A stretch of 64,000 nucleotides of DNA from Capsulimonadaceae bacterium (lineage in GTDB: Bacteria; Armatimonadota; Armatimonadia; Armatimonadales; Capsulimonadaceae). The notes below the pieces were generated by a model. That model worked only from the letters and a program-made list of their open reading frames with translations. It did not search any database and was not told where the DNA came from. The stretch covers positions 1-64,000 of the forward strand of contig JARLGU010000011.1 in the NCBI GenBank assembly GCA_031292625.1, written 5' to 3'. Positions 47,628-57,432 of this stretch are shown here, one piece after another (within the stretch, counting starts at the first letter, position 1; each line of letters opens with the position of its first letter). The translations under genes were made by a program, and so were the position numbers.

Positions 47628-48758
47628 TTATCTCGATAGCGACGGCGCAGGTCCGGCGCTCTCACGAATGACTAGCGACGGCGCAAGCCGCGCCGAGCGC
47701 GGCGTATCGGACCACAGCGCATCCATTGCCGACTTCACGAGATCGCCGATTGGGTGCGCGACAGTCGATAATCCAGGCTGCGTAAACTCGCTCGTACGCG
47801 TCCCTTCAAAGCCGAGAACGGAGATATCCTCCGGAACACGTAGGCCGTGCGCCGCCAACCATTTCAACACGGCCCACCCTCCTGGATCGGACACCGTGAA
47901 GATTGCCGTCGGATAGTTCGGAGCGGATTCTGCCCAGAACCGATCCATATTCGCATAGGCGGCATCGTAAGAACTCTGCCAGAGCTGCGTCCCACACCGC
48001 CAAATGCGCGATCCGGGATCGAGCCCTCTAGACGTCGCGATCTGCTCGAAAGCCGCCATTTTCTCGACGACGCTCAGGACCACGGCGGGCTCGTTAACTA
48101 AAAGTGCTATCCGCGAGTGCCCCAGCGTCCGCAGATAGTCGACCCCGATATAGACCGCCATTGTCGAGTCGGTCTCGACCACGACGCCAGGATAGTCCGT
48201 CCTGAATTTTTCGAACGCGACGGTACGATAGCCGCGATCGTTGAGCGGATCGTACAACTCCTGCGCGGAGATCAGGAGCAAGCGCTCTTCGTCCGGCGGT
48301 CGCTGAACGCAGCGGTAGGCCTTGGCGACATCCTCGCCTTTGTGCGTATGGTAGATTTGCAAATTCATATCGCGCTGCCGGCATGCGCCCGCGATCCCCT
48401 CCAGCAAGCTGCTCATATACTCGGAATCGTATTGAGAAACGAACACGCCGACGGTAGAGGTTCTCGGAACGCTATCCCGGCTGTGCGGATCGGCTGCGCA
48501 ACGCTTCGTGACTACGCTCCCCTTGGCTGCACGACGAACAATGATTCCTTCCCGGCTCAACTCACCCAACGCCTGACGGACCGTCGCGCGCGAAACCTTC
48601 AGGCGCTCGACCAACATGCTCTCTGTGAAGAACGGCTCGCCGTCCTCAAAATGCTCATCGATCATCGTGCGCAACGCCCGCTGAACTTGCAAGTGCAAAG
48701 GCAGTCCGCGCCGCTGATCCACGATGACCGAATTAAGAATGTCGCTATGCTCGTTCAT
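47628..48758 (-). CDS. GntR-type HTH with LacI-like sensor domain
   Basis: A 376-aa regulator. Residues 10-80 form a GntR winged HTH ([20 protein letters not shown], then [20 protein letters not shown]). Residues 95-376 form a LacI/GalR periplasmic-binding-like domain ([58 protein letters not shown]). This AraR-like architecture usually senses a pentose or another sugar. It is transcribed from a consensus promoter flanked by AGGAC/GTCCT palindromes, most likely its own operators. It leads into a pseudopilin gene. No clear Shine-Dalgarno sequence is seen before ATG 48758. Confidence 0.88.
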   Translation of the reverse strand: MNEHSDILNSVIVDQRRGLPLHLQVQRALRTMIDEHFEDGEPFFTESMLVERLKVSRATVRQALGELSREGIIVRRAAKGSVVTKRCAADPHSRDSVPRTSTVGVFVSQYDSEYMSSLLEGIAGACRQRDMNLQIYHTHKGEDVAKAYRCVQRPPDEERLLLISAQELYDPLNDRGYRTVAFEKFRTDYPGVVVETDSTMAVYIGVDYLRTLGHSRIALLVNEPAVVLSVVEKMAAFEQIATSRGLDPGSRIWRCGTQLWQSSYDAAYANMDRFWAESAPNYPTAIFTVSDPGGWAVLKWLAAHGLRVPEDISVLGFEGTRTSEFTQPGLSTVAHPIGDLVKSAMDALWSDTPRSARLAPSLVIRESAGPAPSLSR

Positions 48759-48765
48759 TGTTCGT

Positions 48766-48826
48766 TTGTCCTATTGTACGTACAGTAGGACAATACTATT
48801 ATAGGACACGTCCTCACGTTTGTCAA
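48766..48826 (-). promoter_or_regulatory. Consensus promoter with two palindromic operators
   Basis: On the minus strand TTGACA (48821-48826), a 17-bp spacer and TATAAT (48798-48803) match the consensus exactly. A palindrome AGGAC-N2-GTCCT (48803-48814) fills the spacer. A second site, TTGTCCTA-N12-TAGGACAA (48766-48793), lies over the start and leader. Both share the GGAC/GTCC core and are probably bound by the regulator encoded next. Confidence 0.85.
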
Positions 48827-48851
48827 TAGGAAATTCAAGGACACTGGAAAT

Positions 48852-49090
48852 TCACTGCAGATACCCGTCGCGACAACTACGGCGTCCACTAACTATCCTC
48901 GCCGCGGAATGCGGATAGCCGCCTCCAGAACCGCCTTGGCGTAAGGCCTACCGCGCGACGATGAGCCGCCGCCAACCCGCTGTTCGCAAGACAAAAATGG
49001 GGACGGCGTGCACCTTAGCGCACTTCCGTCCCCCTAAAAGAGTTTTTTCGCAGCACTACATAGGGCTAAGTCAGCACGAATTTGACATTT
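48852..49090 (-). pseudogene. Decayed 3' end of a pseudopilin gene with its terminator
   Basis: About 240 bp here are a diverged copy of 46590-46835. Shared blocks include GCGGATAGCCGCCTCCAGAA, GCCGCCAACCCGCTGTTCGC, the terminator hairpin (48993-49034) and TTCGCAGCACTACAT followed by GGGCTAA and GTCAGCACGAA. In the intact copy this last block encodes the final residues of the pseudopilin gene. Upstream coding sequence is missing, so only the tail and terminator survive. From 49090 to 49197 nothing else is recognised. Confidence 0.7.
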
Positions 49091-49197
49091 TCCCCCGCGC
49101 CCCTGTCGCCTCAAGCGGCCCTGCAAGCGGCCTGGTAGGCCACCAACAATGTGGCCAAAGGGCGTCTGCTTACCGTATCCCGAGGCAGCGAGATCTC

Positions 49198-51249
49198 CTA
49201 GCCATTGCCTGCCATTCCCGCGAAAGTGTACCAATCGATCGTTGCCCAATCGCCGCCGATGTTGTCAATCAGTACGCGATGGCGGCCAGGCGGGATCGGG
49301 CAGGAATACGTCTTGTCGTATTCTGCGGCCGCGCCGTCATTCTTGCCGTCCAGGTCGGGAAGGTTAAGCGTGCGGACAGGTTTGCCGTCGATGCTTATCT
49401 GGATACGAGCCCCAAGACTTGCGACGGCGCGGACGTGAATATTGACCGACGCCCGGTTGCCGGCGTTCACCAAGAACGTGGGAGGGTTGCGCATTTCGGT
49501 ATGGAGCATGCCTTGAAGGTAGGCGACAACATCCAGGTCATCGCGAATCGAACCGTCAGATCGAATAGGGAATTGGCTGGCATCTGGACGGCCCCAGTTG
49601 TAAACGGTGTGTATTTTTGCCGTGTCGCGCAGAGTGGAGAGATCCGGAGTGCGCTCGTAGTGCAGCAATACGACGGTATAAGCGTCGATGGCAGGCAGAG
49701 TCAATCGCAGGACGCCGTTCGCTTCGTGAAACGCAACTGGCCTTGCGCCGTCGAAATCGGGCGAGATCGCCGTAACGTTAGCCGGAGCTTGGCCCAGTTT
49801 GAGGGAAATCTCGATCGGCCCGCGAGGGCGAAGAGCGCCGTCGCGCAACTCGCGGTTGATGACATGCACCGCCACGGTTCGAGACGCCGGTATCCAGCTT
49901 GTGGAAAGACTCAGCAGCGGATCGCCACCGCTCGTGATCGCATCCGCGCCCAACCACTGGCTACGCAGGTAGATATTGCGCTGGCGCTGGTAAAACTCCG
50001 TCAGGTGCGCCATTGTCGCAAGTGTGCCGTCTTTTCCCGCATCGCGGACGGGAAACGCAAAAAAGCCGCCCGCGGCATAGAGCTCCGCAGCCCGTGTACG
50101 CATCCAAATGATCCGCTCGCTTGGCGGAATGGCCTCCCAAGGATAGGGCGGATCGGTGAACCCCCAATCTTGAAAGAGAACAAAGGGAACGGGCCGCCCC
50201 GCCGCATGCTGGCCGCTCTGCACCAATCCCCGAAATAGTTCAACCTGATTGGGCATCAGGTCGATATGTCCGTCCTTGATGAGGGCATAGGGATATCCCG
50301 TAATTTGCAGGTCTACATATTTGACCATGCCATTGCCGCTAATGAATATCGTGCGGTGCAAAGAGCGTCCATAAGCGCGTATGCGGTCCGTCAGCGCATG
50401 CCAGACCCGATCGTCACGTACGCTGCGAAACCTTTGCCACAAAGGAAACAGCTTGTTCGTTGTAGCGTCGGGTCGATCGAAAATCCCGTTTTCGCGCATG
50501 TAGGCTCGGTAATCGAAACGATCCATACTGCCCGATGGGCAGATGGCAGAGTCAGCCAGATTAATCCCGAGGCGAGTCTTCCACCGCGAATCGTTAAGCT
50601 TCCAACCACGGGTGTCCGTACAATCGTGAATGAGGTATTGCCTGAAATCGGCCAGCGAATGGTCGTCGTAACCTTCCCGATTGCTCAGTGCAGCGGTATT
50701 TTCATCCATGAACAGATAATCCGCCCCCGCATCGATCTGCTCTTTGCACCAGCGAAACAAATAATCGCAATACGCCGGGCTTGAGAGCGAGCCGTGCCGG
50801 ACGCCCTTCTGCCCCCAGGCATCCACAAGAGAGCCGTCTGGAGCGCGTGTCACCATGTCGAGCTCCTGCTCCTGCGTGAGTCCGTTTTCGCCATCGTAGA
50901 CGGCGCTGCAGGTGATGCCCCCGCCAAACACCTCGCCGAGACGGTGAGCGAACTCGGGCTCCTGTGTTCTCTGCGATACCAGAGGCGCTTTGTTCCACTT
51001 GAACCAGGCCCGGACCAGAACATCGGAGCCAACCTTGCGCTGCAATAATTCAGGGTCGACCGCCCCCCAGTTTTCGTTGATTGTGTAAACAGCGGCATCG
51101 CGCAGATCCGTTACGGGCGATTTGTGCCTCAGCGAAGCGGGAAAATCAGGCAGGGCGTTGATTGATGCCATGGTTGAATCCGCGAGGGCAATCATCGGTG
51201 TGGATGATAAGAGGAGCACTCCAGCGACGAACATTGAAAAGTGTTTCAT
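49198..51249 (-). CDS. Secreted putative glycoside hydrolase (TIM-barrel type)
   Basis: A 683-aa protein beginning MKHFSMFVAGVLLLSSTPMI with a Sec signal peptide (cleavage near ALADS). The central region has barrel-like segments: AVYTINENWGAVDPELLQRK, CKEQIDAGADYLFMDENTAA (candidate acidic residues Asp-Glu after a core strand), RTIFISGNGMVKYVDLQITG and PFVLFQDWG. The C-terminal beta domain is sugar-binding-like (HVRAVASLGARIQISIDGKP). It overlaps the DUF4380 gene by 4 nt (ATGA), so the two are made together. It resembles putative GH-like proteins of carbohydrate loci, but I cannot name the family. Confidence 0.65.
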   Translation of the reverse strand: MKHFSMFVAGVLLLSSTPMIALADSTMASINALPDFPASLRHKSPVTDLRDAAVYTINENWGAVDPELLQRKVGSDVLVRAWFKWNKAPLVSQRTQEPEFAHRLGEVFGGGITCSAVYDGENGLTQEQELDMVTRAPDGSLVDAWGQKGVRHGSLSSPAYCDYLFRWCKEQIDAGADYLFMDENTAALSNREGYDDHSLADFRQYLIHDCTDTRGWKLNDSRWKTRLGINLADSAICPSGSMDRFDYRAYMRENGIFDRPDATTNKLFPLWQRFRSVRDDRVWHALTDRIRAYGRSLHRTIFISGNGMVKYVDLQITGYPYALIKDGHIDLMPNQVELFRGLVQSGQHAAGRPVPFVLFQDWGFTDPPYPWEAIPPSERIIWMRTRAAELYAAGGFFAFPVRDAGKDGTLATMAHLTEFYQRQRNIYLRSQWLGADAITSGGDPLLSLSTSWIPASRTVAVHVINRELRDGALRPRGPIEISLKLGQAPANVTAISPDFDGARPVAFHEANGVLRLTLPAIDAYTVVLLHYERTPDLSTLRDTAKIHTVYNWGRPDASQFPIRSDGSIRDDLDVVAYLQGMLHTEMRNPPTFLVNAGNRASVNIHVRAVASLGARIQISIDGKPVRTLNLPDLDGKNDGAAAEYDKTYSCPIPPGRHRVLIDNIGGDWATIDWYTFAGMAGNG

Positions 51250-52235
51250 TGGGGAAAATCCTTGAGTAGCGTCCTTGCCATCTCCGAAAGGTTTGAGGTG
51301 TGCTGGGAAATGTCGTGGACACTCCAGTGAATCGTCATTGACCAGCACGATCCCACTTTGGCATGGATAAGCGGACCGAGCATCTCGAGTTCGCAGTAGT
51401 ATTGCGCGGGGTCGTTCTTAACATAGAACTCGACAGGGCAGCCGGCCGTCTCTGCTCCATCGGGATATTGCCCCCGCACCTTATCCGCAGCAATGCGAAA
51501 CGCGACGTTATGCAAGATCGACACGATAGACGCCACATCCGAGTCGACGCCGATCCGGCATTCCGTATGCGCGTCAGGAGCGACGCGGAGCATATCGGAC
51601 CAACTCGACGCGACCTTGCTGGTTTTCACGAGGCTAAGATAGCCGCTCTTATACACGCTGGTCGGGCTGACCGGCAGGAAGACCGCCTCGCCCGGTACGA
51701 TTTGGGCAATGCTCCACAGCCCGATGCGCATGGGAGCGCCAGATAGTTTACGGGCCGTGATCTTTATCACGAAATCCCCGCTCGGCGCGAAGGACAATGT
51801 GCGCGTGATTTGAACTCCAGCGCCGGGTGAAACCTGCGATCGCATTTCGAGCACTCCCGGGGCGATCTCCCGAACGTCGTATGGCGTTCCGTCGAGCACG
51901 GGATCGGGAGGCCATTCATCGTTTCCGTGGAATTCAAGCCACGACGACTTTGGCGCCAGCCACTCCTTTTCGCCGCCGTAGTTCTTCCAGTCGCCAGGCT
52001 TCCAGTTCCGCTCGGCAGCGTTCCAAAGAAGATTGTCGCCGCCGATTTTCCCGTAGCGCATGATCCGCCCGATTTTGGGCACGACGACCGCCTCGGTCTG
52101 ACCATTGCTGAGTCGATATGCCGGTAGTCCATTGTATGTGGTGGGCTCAATCTGTGCGGCAAACGCCGGAGTGGCGCAGACCGTCAGCACACAGAGGATG
52201 CTTGCCCCGATCAATCGTGGAGTGCATTTAAACAT
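51246..52235 (-). CDS. Secreted DUF4380 family protein
   Basis: A 329-aa protein with a signal peptide (RLIGASILCVLTVCATPAFA). The mature part looks like an aldose-1-epimerase/galactose-mutarotase type beta-sandwich: EAVVVPKIGRIMRYGKIGGD, NLLWNAAERNWKPG, KEWLAPKSSWLEFHGNDEWP. That matches DUF4380. Function is unknown, though the fold suggests sugar binding or hydrolase-associated roles. ATG 52235 lies 28 bp after the upstream pseudopilin stop, and the 3' end overlaps the following hydrolase-like gene. All four genes from the lacI at 54220 downward appear to be one operon. Confidence 0.75.
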   Translation of the reverse strand: MFKCTPRLIGASILCVLTVCATPAFAAQIEPTTYNGLPAYRLSNGQTEAVVVPKIGRIMRYGKIGGDNLLWNAAERNWKPGDWKNYGGEKEWLAPKSSWLEFHGNDEWPPDPVLDGTPYDVREIAPGVLEMRSQVSPGAGVQITRTLSFAPSGDFVIKITARKLSGAPMRIGLWSIAQIVPGEAVFLPVSPTSVYKSGYLSLVKTSKVASSWSDMLRVAPDAHTECRIGVDSDVASIVSILHNVAFRIAADKVRGQYPDGAETAGCPVEFYVKNDPAQYYCELEMLGPLIHAKVGSCWSMTIHWSVHDISQHTSNLSEMARTLLKDFPQ

Positions 52236-52263
52236 TTCGAGGCCATTTCCCTTGGCGAACGAC

Positions 52264-53145
52264 CTATTTCGTGCTGAACGTTGCGGCAATGTTATTCGAG
52301 TAGGAACAGCTTGTCGCTGCCGTACCTGCCGCCATCATCCAAGCGCTGGCTGCTGTTGTTCCACAGTCCGACGGGCCATTGGTGTTGATATCGCCCGCGG
52401 ACACTTGCGATCCGCTAAGAAGCTTGACGTGCCCGTCGCAGAACAGGTAATTCGTCCCGATCGTGTGTCGAACGGTCAGAAACCGGCCGGACGCCTTTTG
52501 CGTGTTTGCGAATGGCCCGGTGACGTACGCCGAGTTCCAGCCTGCGGAGTAGTTGGTTTCTCCAGGACCTATCGAATGGTTAGCGCCGCTACTGTCTATG
52601 ATTCCTTGATCATAGTCGAAGCCCGAGGTGGTGAGCGAGTCGCCGGCTGTATCCCAATTGACGATGTTCGTTCCATCCTGAATGCCGCGCACTTCGATGA
52701 TCTCGATGGTTCTGGATGGGGCATTGAGATAGGACTGCTGAACAGATGTTACATGGGGAGGGTTGCCAAAGCCCGCGGGCGTCGAGCTCCACATGCTCAG
52801 ATCGTAGTTAATCGCATACGATGTGACTTCAGGACCCCATTGATTCGCATTTGTCGTGTCGCTGGGGCATGTGAAGACAGCGGTGCTCTTGACGTATGGG
52901 TAGACCTGGCAGGTCCAATTCGCGGTGGGCGTTCCCCAACTCACGATACCGTTTGGGTAGGTATCGTCGTTATCCTGGATGTATTGTAGAAATCCGAGCC
53001 CAAGCTGCTTCTCGTTACTGGCGCAAGAAGTCTGCCGGGCCTTTTCGCGCGCAGTGGCGAAGACCGGGAACAAAATAGCAGCAAGTATAGCAATAATACC
53101 TATAACAACGAGTAATTCAATTAAAGTAAAACCAACGCGCTTCAT
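52264..53145 (-). CDS. DUF1559 pseudopilin-like protein (H-X9-DG)
   Basis: A 293-aa protein. [20 protein letters not shown] is a clear prepilin start, followed by [24 protein letters not shown]. The C-terminus contains [12 protein letters not shown] then [20 protein letters not shown] lies 7 bases before ATG 53145; a longer frame reaching back over the lacI stop is not used. The 5' coding part is strikingly AT-rich (ATTAAAG, ATTGCTATA-type codons) compared with the gene body. It is 10 bp after the lacI gene, in the same operon. Confidence 0.88.
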   Translation of the reverse strand: MKRVGFTLIELLVVIGIIAILAAILFPVFATAREKARQTSCASNEKQLGLGFLQYIQDNDDTYPNGIVSWGTPTANWTCQVYPYVKSTAVFTCPSDTTNANQWGPEVTSYAINYDLSMWSSTPAGFGNPPHVTSVQQSYLNAPSRTIEIIEVRGIQDGTNIVNWDTAGDSLTTSGFDYDQGIIDSSGANHSIGPGETNYSAGWNSAYVTGPFANTQKASGRFLTVRHTIGTNYLFCDGHVKLLSGSQVSAGDINTNGPSDCGTTAASAWMMAAGTAATSCSYSNNIAATFSTK

Positions 53146-53155
53146 TGTCTTCTCC

Positions 53156-54220
53156 TTATTCACACGCCTTGGGCGGGGCGCACGACTCCCGCTCGATAAG
53201 CTTCGCCGGCAGTTGAATGCGTACGGGCGGATCGGTTCTTGACGAGTGAGCTGCCCGTTCGATTCGAGAGCACAGACGCCGAACCGCCAACCTGCCGAGA
53301 TATTCCTTATCGACCCTAATTGTCGATAGAGTCGGATGAACATACGCGCCAAGCTCAATATCGTCGTAACCGATCACGCTTAAATCATGAGGGATTGAGA
53401 TCTTGAGCTTCCGGCAGGCGCGCATGAGTTCCACAGCATAGACATCACACACGGCCACAAAGGCGGTTGGGCATTCCTTGGAGCGCAAATGCGCGATGAT
53501 GTCGTCGCCTGAAATAAAGTGTTCTTCCGCATTCTCCGACGAACCGACCGCCGCAATGCGGGACCACTCCAGCGGAATGCCCGCCTGGATGTGCGCGGCC
53601 ACGTAGCCGTTAAGGCGCTGCTGAAACGTCACGTCCTTGAGCGTGCTTGTCAGAAATCCGACGCGTTTGTGTCCGAGACCGAATAGATAATTCGTCGCGG
53701 TCATTGCGCCGCCAAAGTCGTCGGAAATCACACAGTCGTATTCCTGGGCGGCGTCCCAGTTCTCCACAAGCACGATGTGCGGAACATGCGTTAAGTAGGC
53801 GCTTAAGACTGCCGGATCAGCCGTTCCCGCCAATAGCAACCCAGAGACAGCGCACTCACGCACCATTTGAGGCAGCTCGCCCTCAAGCGTGTACCGATTG
53901 GTCGTGCTGAGCAGCATATGCAGGCCAATTTCGGCTGCTTCGGCCTGGGCTCCAACCAATACGGGGCCGTAGAACAAATTTGCTGTAAGCGCGTCCGCTT
54001 CATTCAAAGCGAAAAACTGGAAACCAATCATCGAACTGGTCTTGCCGCTGGCGTCGCGGACCGCCTTTGCGGAGCGATGCGGATGGTAGTTTAGCTGCGT
54101 AGCCACATCGAGCACGCGTTGACGTGTTAAATCTTTAAGGCTGTGTTCATTCCTGAAACTGCGCGAGACAGTAGCCGTCGAGACTCCCGCCAGTTTAGCG
54201 ACATCGCGGATGGTTGCCAT
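53156..54220 (-). CDS. LacI-family transcriptional regulator
   Basis: A 354-aa regulator with the [23 protein letters not shown] at the very N-terminus and the hinge [20 protein letters not shown]. The LacI sensor domain includes [40 protein letters not shown] and [23 protein letters not shown] 54220 coincides with the predicted transcription start of its promoter, so the mRNA is probably leaderless. The downstream pseudopilin, DUF4380 and hydrolase-like genes are its likely regulon. Confidence 0.92.
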   Translation of the reverse strand: MATIRDVAKLAGVSTATVSRSFRNEHSLKDLTRQRVLDVATQLNYHPHRSAKAVRDASGKTSSMIGFQFFALNEADALTANLFYGPVLVGAQAEAAEIGLHMLLSTTNRYTLEGELPQMVRECAVSGLLLAGTADPAVLSAYLTHVPHIVLVENWDAAQEYDCVISDDFGGAMTATNYLFGLGHKRVGFLTSTLKDVTFQQRLNGYVAAHIQAGIPLEWSRIAAVGSSENAEEHFISGDDIIAHLRSKECPTAFVAVCDVYAVELMRACRKLKISIPHDLSVIGYDDIELGAYVHPTLSTIRVDKEYLGRLAVRRLCSRIERAAHSSRTDPPVRIQLPAKLIERESCAPPKACE

Positions 54221-54255
54221 GCCATCATGTTAACACAGTCTCCTCTTTGTGTCAA
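54220..54255 (-). promoter_or_regulatory. Promoter of leaderless lacI-type gene with operator-like repeat
   Basis: On the minus strand TTGACA (54250-54255), a 17-bp spacer and TAACAT (54227-54232), then six bases to ATG 54220. TTGACACA and TGTGTTAA form an inverted repeat (one mismatch) spanning -35 to -10, a probable autoregulatory operator. Confidence 0.75.
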
Positions 54256-54401
54256 TTGAATCTCGGAAAACATTCGCGTGATTTACAGTAAATTTTCCGA
54301 AACAGCGCACATTGTGTTACTACGCCGTCTCGGACGGCGAGCATATGACCGGGATATCGCGCGCATATCGCCCAAAGAGCCTCACGGGTATACTGAAAAT
54401 C

Positions 54402-54875
54402 ATGAGCACGCAACCGATACGAGTCCTCTTTGTCTGCCTCGGCAATATATGCCGGTCCCCAATGGCGGAGGCGGTATTCCAGCATAAGGTCGCGCAAGCA
54501 GGGCTTAGCGAGCAGATCAAAACGGACTCGGCCGGCACCGGTCACTGGCACGTCGGTCATCCGCCTCACGAGGGGACGCGCAAGCTTCTGCAGGCGAAGA
54601 ACATTGAGTACACCCACCTTGCTCGCCTGGTACGCTTGGCGGACTTCACCGATTTCGACTACATTCTCGCGATGGACGAACAGAATCTGGCGGACCTCCA
54701 GCGCATGAGCAGCGGTTCGGAGCGTGTTCGGACCTTGCTATCGTATGCGCCGGACTGTGGGTACGCCGAAGTGCCGGATCCCTACTACACAGGCAACTTC
54801 GATGAAGTTTACAGCCTCGTCGACAGTGCGTCCGACGCGCTGCTTGCAGTCATCCGGCGGGAGCGGGGTCTGTGA
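54402..54875 (+). CDS. Low-molecular-weight protein phosphatase
   Basis: A 157-aa phosphatase with the P-loop VCLGNICRSP (Cys12 nucleophile, Arg18) near the N-terminus and the acid loop VPDPYYTG (Asp near 126). TDSAGTGHWHVGHPP is a family motif. It overlaps the fructosamine-kinase-like gene by 4 nt. LMW phosphatases beside FN3K homologues have been linked to removal of phosphate from ribulosamine-5-phosphate adducts, so a protein-deglycation role is more likely here than phosphotyrosine signalling. TATACT (54389-54394) lies 7 nt before the ATG, hinting at a leaderless transcript. Confidence 0.9.
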   Translation: MSTQPIRVLFVCLGNICRSPMAEAVFQHKVAQAGLSEQIKTDSAGTGHWHVGHPPHEGTRKLLQAKNIEYTHLARLVRLADFTDFDYILAMDEQNLADLQRMSSGSERVRTLLSYAPDCGYAEVPDPYYTGNFDEVYSLVDSASDALLAVIRRERGL

Positions 54876-55780
54876 GCGGCGAGTTTGACCTGTTGCCGCC
54901 CGGCATCGCCGCGGCCATCGAAGCGCGTTTCGGCCACATCATGAGCGTCCACGCGCTTTCGGGCGGGATGGTGAATACGGCGGCGCGGGTCGACGCCGCT
55001 AGCGGCCCTCTGTTCGTTAAGTGGAAGCGTGACGCTCCCGCTGCGCTCTTTGCGCGGGAGGCCGCCGGACTGCAACTGCTCGACGGCGCTTCCCCGCTTC
55101 GCGTCCCGAAAGTGCTTCACGTCGCCGGAGAAGCCTCCCCAGAATGCCCGTCGTTCCTGGTCCTCGAGTGGATCGACGTTACCACGCCCGCCAATCCCGA
55201 TCTGTTCGCCCAGCGGCTCGCCGAAGGAGTAGCGACGCTTCATGCATCCAATCCGTCGCCGGATGCGCAGTACGGATTAGGCTACGACAACTTCCTCGGC
55301 GCACTGGAGCAATCGAACGCCTGGACGAGCACGTGGCCAGCGTTCTACCGCGACCAGCGCTTATCGGCAATGCTACGTCTGGGCCGACGCGACGGATGGC
55401 TTTCGCCGTCGCGCTCCCGTCGGCTTGAAACGGTAATCGAACATACCGAAGACCTTCTGGGCCATTCGGATACGCGCGCGGAGATGATCCACGGCGACCT
55501 GTGGGCCGGGAACTTCGTTTGTTCGCCGGGCAACAACCCGGTCCTGATCGATCCTGCGGTGCACTACGCCGATCGTGAGGTCGAGATGGCTTTCATTGAG
55601 CTCTTCGGCGGCTTTCCGCGCCGGTTCGGCGAAATCTACCGCGCTTCATATCCCCTCGATCCCGGCTACCCATCCCGCCGCCCTTTGCTGCAGCTTTACC
55701 CCCTGCTCGTGCATCTCCGCCACTTTGGCGAGGAGTATGGCCCGCCGGTGGATGCCATTCTCGCGCGGTATTCAGCATAA
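54872..55780 (+). CDS. Fructosamine/ribulosamine 3-kinase family protein
   Basis: A 302-aa kinase that phosphorylates sugar amines on glycated proteins, making the adduct unstable so it falls off. The APH-like fold shows FVKWKRDAPAALFAREAAGL (ATP-site Lys), FLVLEWIDV (hinge), the catalytic loop MIHGDLWAGNFVCSPG and LIDPAVHYADREVEMAFIEL. It starts at GTG 54872 inside the phosphatase stop. Bacterial members are often ribulosamine/erythrulosamine kinases; the exact substrate is inferred from the family. Confidence 0.9.
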   Translation: MSGEFDLLPPGIAAAIEARFGHIMSVHALSGGMVNTAARVDAASGPLFVKWKRDAPAALFAREAAGLQLLDGASPLRVPKVLHVAGEASPECPSFLVLEWIDVTTPANPDLFAQRLAEGVATLHASNPSPDAQYGLGYDNFLGALEQSNAWTSTWPAFYRDQRLSAMLRLGRRDGWLSPSRSRRLETVIEHTEDLLGHSDTRAEMIHGDLWAGNFVCSPGNNPVLIDPAVHYADREVEMAFIELFGGFPRRFGEIYRASYPLDPGYPSRRPLLQLYPLLVHLRHFGEEYGPPVDAILARYSA

Positions 55781-55806
55781 GCGCGGGCAACAATCGCCCG
55801 TTCCCA

Positions 55807-57390
55807 TCAGAGGCGCTGGTTAATCAACACGACGCGCTGCCCCCTGTTCATGAAGGTCTCAAGGGGCTCAAAGCCGCCTGGTCCGGGAACCACGCTGAGC
55901 ACGCGAAAGTGACTGCTCACGGGCTCGAGGGCGACGACCCGATTGAAGCAGCGGACCGAATACTCCTCCGCGTCCGGATCATCGACATAACCAACCAGCC
56001 GGATTGGCTTCCGGCCAGCGCCGTCGTGTAAGAGCGCGCGATAGTGGTAGCCCGTACGCTGACCGACGCCGAGAAAGTCGCGCCGCCCCCACGCATTCTC
56101 AAGCCACACGCACGGCCAAATCCGCCAATACTCGCCAACGATGCCATCGACTCCCTCGATCCCGCGAAGTTCTTGCGCGTACGGCACATTGGCCGCAATG
56201 CGGTCGACCGGCGACTCATAACGCCCAACGTGGAAATCAGACGCCAGCGTCACGATAACGACGATCGCCATCAGGGTTATGAGCACGGGGCGAACGCGAT
56301 CCCACCGCGGAACATACTCTCCGACGCAAACGGCTAGGTACGCGGCATTCATTGCGAGAAGCAGAATTGGGTCGCAGTAGTAGCGGCCATGATAGTGGTT
56401 TTCCTTAACGAACGCGAGCGACGCGAGCGTCACCGCAATGATTGCGGCGGGAACGAGGAAAAGTATGATGGACGCGCCGATTCGATCGAAGCGGCCGTGG
56501 GCCGCCAAGACGCCGTAGGATGCAATCACCAACCATGTCACGAAAACGATCAACGCCGGGTTTTTACCGTAGGCGCCGATTGCACTCATCGAGCACGCCA
56601 GGACGCCATGAACGATGGCGTGCATGTTGATTGTGACGGCGAGGTTCGTCCACAGGGCGTCGCCGTGCGATGTAGCGGATAGCTGAATCGCGGCGAATGC
56701 GAGAAACAGAACCACCGAGAAACCCGCAATCATCACAAACGACCGCGTAACGCGCCGCGCACTGTCGAGCTGCAAGTGCGCGGAATCAGCGTCCACGGAT
56801 ATCTTCAACGCGCGAACGGCAAGCCAACTCAGCCACACAATGAACACGGCCATCGCGGGCTGGGCAACATTGTAGGCCGCGAGAATGAGGATACTGCCAA
56901 GCAAAGCCCAACCCGCGCGACTGTCCTCTTGCTCCGTTGCGAACGCTCTTTTGCAAGCAAGAAGGGACAGCACAAGGAGAAAGAACGACTGCGTATAGGG
57001 GACGACGCACAGCTCGATCCAGAAGAAAGCCTTGAACAGCGCAAGGCACCCGAGAACGACGAAACCGAAAAGAGTTCGATGCCGGATATCCAACAGAGCC
57101 GCCACAAGAAACGGCAGCGTGAACGCCATCGCCAGCATGCACGCGGCCATCGCTACGAGGTTCGCTTCGGGGTTCTTGATTGGGCTGAGCAGCGCGGGAA
57201 GAAGCGCAAGCAAACGGTCCTGCCCCCAAAAATACAGCGTCGGCTGATGGTAGCTCATAATGCTGTAAACGAGGGAATCGGCGTTTTGGTAGCTGTGGAA
57301 GTCCCCAAAGAACTGGAGCCCGAAACAACCGGCAAGCAGTATCGAGGTTAGGAGAGCATTGTGGATGTGCTTGTTGCGAACGATATCCAT
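55807..57390 (-). CDS. Polytopic membrane protein, unknown
   Basis: A protein of about 527 aa with many transmembrane segments over residues 10-385 (for example ALLTSILLAGCFGLQFFG, LVAMAACMLAMAFTLPFLV, SIILFLVPAAIIAVTLASLA) and a soluble C-terminal domain of about 140 residues. The general plan resembles GT-C type glycosyltransferases or oligosaccharide-processing membrane proteins, but no diagnostic motif was seen. The start at ATG 57390 is preferred because the promoter at 57433-57462 overlaps an upstream ATG at 57471. Confidence 0.6.
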   Translation of the reverse strand: MDIVRNKHIHNALLTSILLAGCFGLQFFGDFHSYQNADSLVYSIMSYHQPTLYFWGQDRLLALLPALLSPIKNPEANLVAMAACMLAMAFTLPFLVAALLDIRHRTLFGFVVLGCLALFKAFFWIELCVVPYTQSFFLLVLSLLACKRAFATEQEDSRAGWALLGSILILAAYNVAQPAMAVFIVWLSWLAVRALKISVDADSAHLQLDSARRVTRSFVMIAGFSVVLFLAFAAIQLSATSHGDALWTNLAVTINMHAIVHGVLACSMSAIGAYGKNPALIVFVTWLVIASYGVLAAHGRFDRIGASIILFLVPAAIIAVTLASLAFVKENHYHGRYYCDPILLLAMNAAYLAVCVGEYVPRWDRVRPVLITLMAIVVIVTLASDFHVGRYESPVDRIAANVPYAQELRGIEGVDGIVGEYWRIWPCVWLENAWGRRDFLGVGQRTGYHYRALLHDGAGRKPIRLVGYVDDPDAEEYSVRCFNRVVALEPVSSHFRVLSVVPGPGGFEPLETFMNRGQRVVLINQRL

Positions 57391-57432
57391 AATCGATCGC
57401 CGCGAGCAAAGATTGCTCCAGGGCGATGAAAG

